This document shows positions 6,536 to 10,786 of a stretch of DNA of 10,786 nucleotides, in pieces. This DNA is from RGIG8748 sp045606045 (GTDB taxonomy: Bacteria; Bacillota; Clostridia; UMGS1810). The notes beneath the pieces are model-generated. The model worked only from the letters and a program-made list of their open reading frames with translations, did no database searches and had not been told where the DNA came from. The translations under genes were made by a program, and so were the position numbers. How positions within the stretch are numbered: the first letter of the stretch is position 1; each line of letters begins with the position of its first letter. The stretch covers positions 1-10,786 of the forward strand of contig JAZURE010000010.1 in assembly GCA_045606045.1 (NCBI GenBank). The letters run 5' to 3'.

Positions 6536-6858
6536 ATTAATTTACCAATTTGTGTACAAAGTTCGTAGGAAGGCATATCCGTCCGGAGAATTGTAACCTC
6601 CTCTTCCTGAGCCTTTTTAATAACTTCCTCGTCTACAAACATATTCTGAGACACAATTATAGCAGAAAGGTCCGTAAGAACTGCAATTGCAACAATATTT
6701 ATATTCACCTGAACGGTAACCCACAAATTGCCCGAATCTATGTTTGACATGCAGTGGCTAAGGAGGTCAGAGCAATAGCAACCGTTTATCTCTTTTGTCA
6801 TATCTCCTTTGCAAAGAATTTCCAATGACAGCTTATCAGCCAGTTCAGAAACTAACAT
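6532..6858 (-). CDS. Stand-alone DRTGG-domain protein, second copy
   Basis: A 108-residue protein made of one DRTGG-type domain. It begins LVSELADKLSLEIL, has the signature region GCYCSDLLSHCMSN (26-39), a beta-strand pair around NLWVTVQVNINIVAIAV, and ends with EVTILRTDMPSYELCTQIGK. In larger proteins DRTGG domains accompany CBS or phosphotransacetylase domains. In CBS-type pyrophosphatases they take part in adenine-nucleotide or diadenosine-polyphosphate binding (known). Here the domain stands alone, so a ligand-sensing or binding role is inferred. GAGGTG about six bases before the ATG supports the start. The gene follows the sensory hydrogenase stop by three bases and overlaps the PHP start by four, so it is locked between those two partners. 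Confidence 0.85.
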   Translation of the reverse strand: MLVSELADKLSLEILCKGDMTKEINGCYCSDLLSHCMSNIDSGNLWVTVQVNINIVAIAVLTDLSAIIVSQNMFVDEEVIKKAQEEEVTILRTDMPSYELCTQIGKLI

Positions 6859-6861
6859 AAT

Positions 6862-8148
6862 CTACACCTCTATATCATCAATGTTTATATCGCTTGCTTC
6901 TTTCGCAAAATTGAGCACTCGTTCCTTGAATTTAACTATGCAAGCATTCTCCGTTGTAAAACCAAGCACTATATCCTCGGCAAGTGCCCTGCATGTGGGC
7001 GAGCCGCATGAACCGCAATCGAGTTTTGGAAGAGTCTCATGTATTTCTTCTATCCTTGCAAGTTTTTGCATAGCAACCATTATGTCATCATCAAGATGTA
7101 ATTTACTGGTGTAAGGCAAGTTTAACTTCCAGAGAACATCATATTCATTATCGGCATAATTATTCTTATTGCAAGGGGCATTTTCGGATGCCAGAGTCTT
7201 AACCCGTCTTCTTGATACAAAACCGTTTTCAACATTGAGAGGTCCTCCGACACAACCACCAGTACATGCCAGAAGTTCAGCAAAAGCTACATCTTTTAAC
7301 CTGTTGCTCTCTATATCTTCAAGGATATTAAGAACATTATGTATTCCGTCCACTGCGATATAGCTCTTGTTTCCCGAAGCCTTTGCTTCACCTCCGCTGT
7401 TTGCCCAGCAGATACCCTGCAAGCCTGCTTTGGAAAGTGGCTTTTGGTCTGCATTTTTAAGGTGAGGAAGAATCTTTTTGTACACATCCTTAATAGATAT
7501 AGAACCATCGATATTGCTCTTTTCAAGCCCTATGGGGTATTGAGCACAGGTGGCCTTGGCGGCACAAGGGGTTATGAAAAATACCCCTATTTCCTCGGGT
7601 GAATATCCTGTCTTTTTTACTGCTTCCTCCCTTGCTATATGACCTGCAAGCTGCATTGGAGATATAAGAGGCAAAACATTGTCCACAAGGCTTGGAAAAC
7701 GGGTGGAAATTAGCTTTACCACTGCGGGACAAGCCGAGCTTATAACAGGTAGTTCAGGATTGCCATTTTCAATAAATTTCCTGGTCTCTTTAGTTATTAT
7801 TTCTGCTGCTAAAGCAACCTCAAACACATCATCAAAGCCTATTTTTATAAGAGCATTTAAGATTGCATTTATGTCCTTTACTTCCGAAAACTGTCCGTAA
7901 AGCGTAGGAGCAGGAAGAGCAACAGAGTATTTGTAATCTTTTAATTTATAGAATGAATCTGTAATTGCGGTTTTGGCATGATAAGGGCAAACGCGTATAC
8001 ACTCACCGCAATCTATACAACGGTTTGTGATAATCTTTGCTTTGCCGTTTCTAACTCTTATAGCTTGAGTAGGACACATTTTGATACAATTTGTACAGCC
8101 GTGGCATTTATCCTTATCAAGCTGCACAGAGTGTCTTATATCTTTCAT
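6862..8148 (-). CDS. Sensory-type [FeFe]-hydrogenase homologue (group C/D-like), without PAS or output domain
   Basis: A 428-residue protein. Residues 12-58 form a two-[4Fe-4S] ferredoxin domain (Cys15/18/21/25 and 44/47/50/54). Residues about 75-315 are a divergent H-cluster domain with L1 SSACPAV (Cys140), L2 TPCAAKATC (Cys195) and L3 LLACTGGCVGGPL (Cys295, Cys299). Residues 376-403 hold a further [4Fe-4S] site (Cys378, 381, 386, 403; DCGSCGSPTC). All four cluster cysteines are kept, but the proton-relay cysteine of catalytic enzymes is Ala139. This change is typical of putative H2-sensing HydS proteins. Relatives often continue into PAS, kinase or PP2C phosphatase domains. This one stops about 25 residues after the last cysteine. 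It follows the RsbW-like gene by 13 bases with GGGAG before its ATG. A sensor of H2 or redox state is the best guess; low catalytic activity is possible. Confidence 0.9.
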   Translation of the reverse strand: MKDIRHSVQLDKDKCHGCTNCIKMCPTQAIRVRNGKAKIITNRCIDCGECIRVCPYHAKTAITDSFYKLKDYKYSVALPAPTLYGQFSEVKDINAILNALIKIGFDDVFEVALAAEIITKETRKFIENGNPELPVISSACPAVVKLISTRFPSLVDNVLPLISPMQLAGHIAREEAVKKTGYSPEEIGVFFITPCAAKATCAQYPIGLEKSNIDGSISIKDVYKKILPHLKNADQKPLSKAGLQGICWANSGGEAKASGNKSYIAVDGIHNVLNILEDIESNRLKDVAFAELLACTGGCVGGPLNVENGFVSRRRVKTLASENAPCNKNNYADNEYDVLWKLNLPYTSKLHLDDDIMVAMQKLARIEEIHETLPKLDCGSCGSPTCRALAEDIVLGFTTENACIVKFKERVLNFAKEASDINIDDIEV

Positions 8149-8161
8149 AATACTCCCGCCT

Positions 8162-8587
8162 TTATTTTGTAATATTTACCGTCATTTCCACAGTTGTACC
8201 CACTCCCACAGTTGAATCAATGTGGAAATGGTCAGTATATTTTTTCATATTTGGAAGTCCCATACCTGCACCAAATCCAAGCTGGCGTACCTCCTCGCTT
8301 GCTGTAGAATAACCTTCTGTCATAGCAAGGTTTATATTTTGTATTCCTGGGCCTTTATCTTTTAAAATCATATGGATTTTATCATGTGTTACCGTAACAT
8401 CTATTACGCCTCCGTCGGCATGAATAACCATGTTTATTTCGCCCTCGTACATAGCGATGGTTGCCTTACGGATTATCTGCGGCGAAATTCCGAGCTGGCT
8501 TAATATCTTTTTAAGATTTCTTGATGCTTCACCGGCTACCGTAAAATCCTCACCGTCGATATTGTAACTAACCTTGTAACCGTCCAT
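8162..8587 (-). CDS. RsbW/SpoIIAB-like ATP-binding protein (HATPase_c_2, anti-sigma/serine-kinase type)
   Basis: A 141-residue protein, the usual size of RsbW-type regulators. The N-box region ATIAMYEGEINMVIHA gives Glu48 and Asn52 at the spacing of RsbW/SpoIIAB, where the Glu is the catalytic base and the Asn binds magnesium (known). G1 is DKGPGI (77-82), G2 is GFGAGMGLPNM (104-114), and VGVGTTVEM closes the fold. It could therefore bind ATP and phosphorylate a partner. No STAS anti-anti-sigma, sigma factor or PP2C gene is nearby, so the usual partners are missing from the window. AGGAGG overlapping the upstream DRTGG stop fixes the start, and the sensory hydrogenase gene follows by 13 bases. 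The position suggests that this ATPase is a signalling partner of that sensor (inference). Confidence 0.87.
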   Translation of the reverse strand: MDGYKVSYNIDGEDFTVAGEASRNLKKILSQLGISPQIIRKATIAMYEGEINMVIHADGGVIDVTVTHDKIHMILKDKGPGIQNINLAMTEGYSTASEEVRQLGFGAGMGLPNMKKYTDHFHIDSTVGVGTTVEMTVNITK

Positions 8588-8596
8588 ATGTCCCTC

Positions 8597-8938
8597 CTAC
8601 TCGTTGCCCAAGCCGTTTTTATACAATATACCCGAAGCATAATACATTGTATAATCCGTGGACATAAGCGTTATATTTGATTCTTTGGCAAGCTCAATTA
8701 TCTCGTCTGTAGGAACTTTTCCGCGAACAAATACAATCGCCTTCATATCCATCATCTCAGCTGTTCTTACAACCTGAGGATTAATAAGACCGGTAAGAAG
8801 CAGAGACTGATTTTCTACAAATGCAAGAACATCGCTCATAAGGTCACAGGCAAAAGCCGAGTACACCTCACGGTTTAATTCATCATTATCTGTCATTACC
8901 TTTGCAGAAAGCAATTCTTTGACTTTGTTAAGCTTCAT
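8597..8938 (-). CDS. Stand-alone DRTGG-domain protein, first copy
   Basis: A 113-residue single-domain protein with the same build as the other DRTGG gene in this block: KVKELLSAKVM at the start, signature AFACDLMSDVLAF (28-40), a central LLLTGLINPQVVRTAEMMDMKAIVFV, and NITLMSTDYTMYYASGILYK at the end. The two copies are clearly diverged, with little identity beyond the signature, so they are old paralogues with probably different ligands or partners. AAGGAGG seven bases before the ATG supports the start. It follows the HD hydrolase by 12 bases and precedes the RsbW-like gene by 9. Function is unknown; nucleotide binding is inferred from the domain's role elsewhere. Confidence 0.83.
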   Translation of the reverse strand: MKLNKVKELLSAKVMTDNDELNREVYSAFACDLMSDVLAFVENQSLLLTGLINPQVVRTAEMMDMKAIVFVRGKVPTDEIIELAKESNITLMSTDYTMYYASGILYKNGLGNE

Positions 8939-8950
8939 AACTTAACCTCC

Positions 8951-10135
8951 TTATTCAAAATAGGCAAAATATTTTACCTTGCTTTTTCCGGGGTAAAAGA
9001 AATCGTATAATTCCACCAGATAATCGTCTGTCATACTGGCAATATAGTCTATAATTATCTGATCCTTATCTGTTTCCAGATAATCCTCTACAGAATAATA
9101 CTTCCGAGCATTATTTATATAATCCACATGCTGTTTAAATATGGGTGAACTCTTGTTGGAATTTTCCAAATCAAACAAAAGCTTTGTATAAAGCGAGTCA
9201 AACATCGGGGCAATTACTTCTTTTTGTATGCTCGAAACTTCTTTGCTATAGTAGATTTTTTCGTAATTTTCCCTCTTGGAATCTCTCAGATTGTTAAAAC
9301 ACTCCTCATCCATGCATATACAGTCCTTTCCAAGGCTGTTTTCGATTACATTTACAATCATATTGTTTATAATCGCAGCATTGAAATTACCTAAAGAAGA
9401 GTTGGAAAAGCTGTCATAGCTTTGGATGAGTCCTGTTTTCATGGCGTCTTGTCTGTCTTTTCCGATATAAGCTATAAGGTCGCTTATCCTTACTACACAA
9501 CCCTCTTTTGTAGACGGCATAATAGAATTTGCATAAGATTTATCAGTATAACATTTTTGATAGATTTCATCGAATTGTTCAAAGGTTCGGGTTTGCCACG
9601 GTACATATGTACGCATCTCGCTTTCGCCGTTGTGACAGAGTATTCCGTCAAGGGTCTGCAGACTTATATTGTACATGAAGATTTCGTCAAGAACTCTTAC
9701 GCTGTGGACATTGTGCAGAAAATGCTTTCCAGTCTTTTCCATGCTTATTATGTCAAGAAATTTTTCACCTGCGTGACCAAATGGCGTATGACCGATATCA
9801 TGGCCAAGAGCTATTGCCTCTATTAAATCTGTATCAAGGCCAAGCATTCTGCCTATATTGCGTGCTATACGGGACACCAGCTGAACATGGAGTGCTCTTC
9901 GTGTTATATCATCGTTTTTATAAAGTGAGAAAACTTGCGTTTTATCACCGTATCTGTTATAATACGGGCAATGGAGAATCTTTTCTGCATCGCGAACAAA
10001 AGCGGGACGCCAGAGATTTGCTCTGTCATGTTCAGAATTTCTGCGCACAGAGTAATCCTTTAATATAAACTTATCTCCCACACTGTTTTTAATTTTATTA
10101 AGAGTTTCGGATGATAAAGATTTGTATGCTGACAT
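8951..10135 (-). CDS. HD-domain deoxynucleoside triphosphohydrolase (dGTPase-like)
   Basis: A 394-residue protein from the ATG at 10135, which has AGAGGTG about six bases upstream. An earlier in-frame ATG at 10219 would run into tadA and adds a peptide unlike the family, so I reject it. The opening has DYSVRRNSEHDRANLWRPAF and the conserved HCPYYNRYGDKTQVF (55-69). The HD site is His83, His112-Asp113 (GHDIGHTPFGHAGE) and Asp219 (VVRISDLIAYIGKD). Members hydrolyse dNTPs, classically dGTP to deoxyguanosine and triphosphate, and control dNTP pools (known). Substrate specificity is not visible here. It heads the minus-strand block and lies only 12 bases from the first DRTGG gene. That hints at co-transcription with the hydrogenase regulatory genes, though it may simply be a housekeeping neighbour. 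Confidence 0.9.
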   Translation of the reverse strand: MSAYKSLSSETLNKIKNSVGDKFILKDYSVRRNSEHDRANLWRPAFVRDAEKILHCPYYNRYGDKTQVFSLYKNDDITRRALHVQLVSRIARNIGRMLGLDTDLIEAIALGHDIGHTPFGHAGEKFLDIISMEKTGKHFLHNVHSVRVLDEIFMYNISLQTLDGILCHNGESEMRTYVPWQTRTFEQFDEIYQKCYTDKSYANSIMPSTKEGCVVRISDLIAYIGKDRQDAMKTGLIQSYDSFSNSSLGNFNAAIINNMIVNVIENSLGKDCICMDEECFNNLRDSKRENYEKIYYSKEVSSIQKEVIAPMFDSLYTKLLFDLENSNKSSPIFKQHVDYINNARKYYSVEDYLETDKDQIIIDYIASMTDDYLVELYDFFYPGKSKVKYFAYFE

Positions 10136-10156
10136 TAAAACACCTCTTTGTATAAT
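10129..10156 (+). promoter_or_regulatory. Promoter of tadA
   Basis: CTGACA (10129-10134), a 16-base spacer and a perfect TATAAT (10151-10156) form a good sigma-A promoter on the + strand. The predicted start is near 10163, giving a leader of about 46 bases. The -35 overlaps the first codons of the divergent dGTPase-like gene. Confidence 0.6.
10141..10148 (-). promoter_or_regulatory. Ribosome binding site that fixes the dGTPase-like start
   Basis: On the minus strand AGAGGTG lies about six bases before the ATG at 10135. No comparable site precedes the alternative ATG at 10219. Confidence 0.7.
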
Positions 10157-10184
10157 AATACCACATAATCCATGTATATAGCAA
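10155..10184 (-). promoter_or_regulatory. Candidate promoter of the dGTPase-like gene and the block behind it
   Basis: On the minus strand TTGCTA (10184-10179), 18 bases and TATTAT (10160-10155) make a plausible sigma-A promoter with a very short leader before AGAGGTG. Its -10 overlaps the tadA -10 on the other strand, so the two promoters probably compete. Confidence 0.45.
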
Positions 10185-10208
10185 TACTTTTTGTAAAGGA
10201 ATGATAAA

Positions 10209-10643
10209 ATGAAATTCATGGAAGCTGCATTAGAAGAAGCAAAAAAGGCTTTTGCAAATGAAGATATACCAGTCGGATGTATTATTACTGACGGAAAAAA
10301 TGTTATTTCTGCTTCTCACAATACGGTATCTAAAGAAAAAGATATAACCTGTCACGCTGAAATAAATGCAATAAAATGTGCAATTTCATCTCTTGGAACC
10401 AAGGATTTAAGAGATTGTGATGTTTATGTAACACTTGAGCCGTGTCCCATGTGTGCAGGAGCGCTGATAAACGCAAAGGTTAAGCGTATTTACATAGGCG
10501 CAATGGAGCCAAAAAGCGGATGTTTCGGCTCTAAGATTGATTTTAATAAACTTGAATTCAATCACAAGCCCGAAATTTATTACGGAATATGTGAGGATGA
10601 GTGTTCAAAACTTCTTACTGATTTTTTTGAAAACAAACGATAA
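10209..10643 (+). CDS. tadA: tRNA-specific adenosine deaminase TadA
   Basis: TadA deaminates adenosine 34 to inosine in the wobble position of tRNA-Arg(ACG). The 144-residue protein has the cytidine/deoxycytidylate deaminase zinc site: His49 and catalytic Glu51 in CHAEINAI, and Cys79 and Cys82 in TLEPCPMCAGAL. The segment EDIPVGCIITDGKNVISASHN and the MEPKSGCFGS stretch (99-108) are typical of TadA and not of free-base deaminases. Length is normal. AAAGGA eight bases before the ATG supports the start. It is divergent from the hydrogenase block and ends in its own terminator, so it is a separate housekeeping unit. Confidence 0.93.
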   Translation: MKFMEAALEEAKKAFANEDIPVGCIITDGKNVISASHNTVSKEKDITCHAEINAIKCAISSLGTKDLRDCDVYVTLEPCPMCAGALINAKVKRIYIGAMEPKSGCFGSKIDFNKLEFNHKPEIYYGICEDECSKLLTDFFENKR

Positions 10644-10711
10644 AAAAGACCTGCTAAATAAAGTCAAGAGAAATTTTAAAAAATATTTAACTTAAATAAC
10701 AGCATAACAAA

Positions 10712-10746
10712 TAGACCGGCATTGAAGAGTGTCGGTCTAAATTTTT
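10712..10746 (+). terminator. Intrinsic terminator downstream of tadA
   Basis: TAGACCGGCA (10712-10721) pairs with TGTCGGTCTA (10730-10739), including one G-U pair, around an 8-base loop. AA and five Ts follow. It lies about 70 bases after the tadA stop. I see no gene in 10644-10711 or in 10747-10786. Confidence 0.85.
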
Positions 10747-10786
10747 GTATAAACAATTCTAGGAGTTTGAATAAACTGCTTTAACT

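Noticed and set aside
10136..10219. Upstream ATG at 10219 as the start of the dGTPase-like protein
   Set aside because: It overlaps tadA, has no ribosome binding site and adds residues not typical of the family; the ATG at 10135 has a good site.
1..10786. CRISPR arrays, tRNA or rRNA genes, riboswitches, hydEFG maturase genes
   Set aside because: I looked for regularly spaced repeats, tRNA-like cloverleaves, long conserved leaders and radical-SAM motifs and found none. The longest spacers are only about 140 bases.

Overview
The window looks like the chromosome of a strictly anaerobic, low-GC Firmicute of the class Clostridia (Oscillospiraceae/Ruminococcaceae or a relative). The grounds are a trimeric [FeFe]-hydrogenase operon, strong AGGAGG-type ribosome binding sites, tightly packed genes and AT-rich spacers. 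No database search was run, so the taxonomic guess rests on gene content and style.

Left edge (1-268): the 3' end of an ISL3-type insertion sequence on the + strand, with its right terminal repeat. It abuts the hairpin that ends the large minus-strand gene block. Positions 269-10135 are one almost unbroken minus-strand block, transcribed from right to left. In transcription order it holds an HD-domain dGTPase-like hydrolase, a DRTGG protein, an RsbW-like ATP-binding protein, a sensory-type [FeFe]-hydrogenase homologue, a second DRTGG protein and a PHP phosphoesterase. After a 138-base spacer with promoter-like sequence come hydC, a GHKL ATPase, a small 2Fe-2S protein (HydD type), hydB and hydA, then a VOC-fold protein. 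At the right edge, tadA runs divergently on the + strand and ends in a clear intrinsic terminator.

HydA, HydB and HydC together form the soluble NADH/ferredoxin-linked (electron-bifurcating or electron-confurcating) [FeFe] hydrogenase. HydC and HydB carry the NuoE/NuoF-like NADH module, and HydA carries the ferredoxin-type clusters and the H-cluster. The upstream genes look like a sensing and signalling module. It contains a second hydrogenase-like protein whose proton-relay cysteine is replaced by alanine, an RsbW-like kinase-type ATPase, two stand-alone DRTGG domains (a fold linked to adenine-nucleotide binding in other proteins) and an intact PHP metal site. A reasonable inference is that this module reads H2 or redox state and tunes the hydrogenase through a partner-switch or nucleotide signal. 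The sequence does not show the output. No HydE/F/G maturase, sigma factor, STAS antagonist or PP2C phosphatase is encoded in the window.

The most notable points are the compact sensor module without a PAS or phosphatase output domain, the paired DRTGG proteins, the GHKL ATPase embedded among the structural genes, an inverted repeat around a candidate hyd promoter, a serine at an expected H-cluster cysteine position of HydA, and the IS insertion that cuts short the operon terminator.
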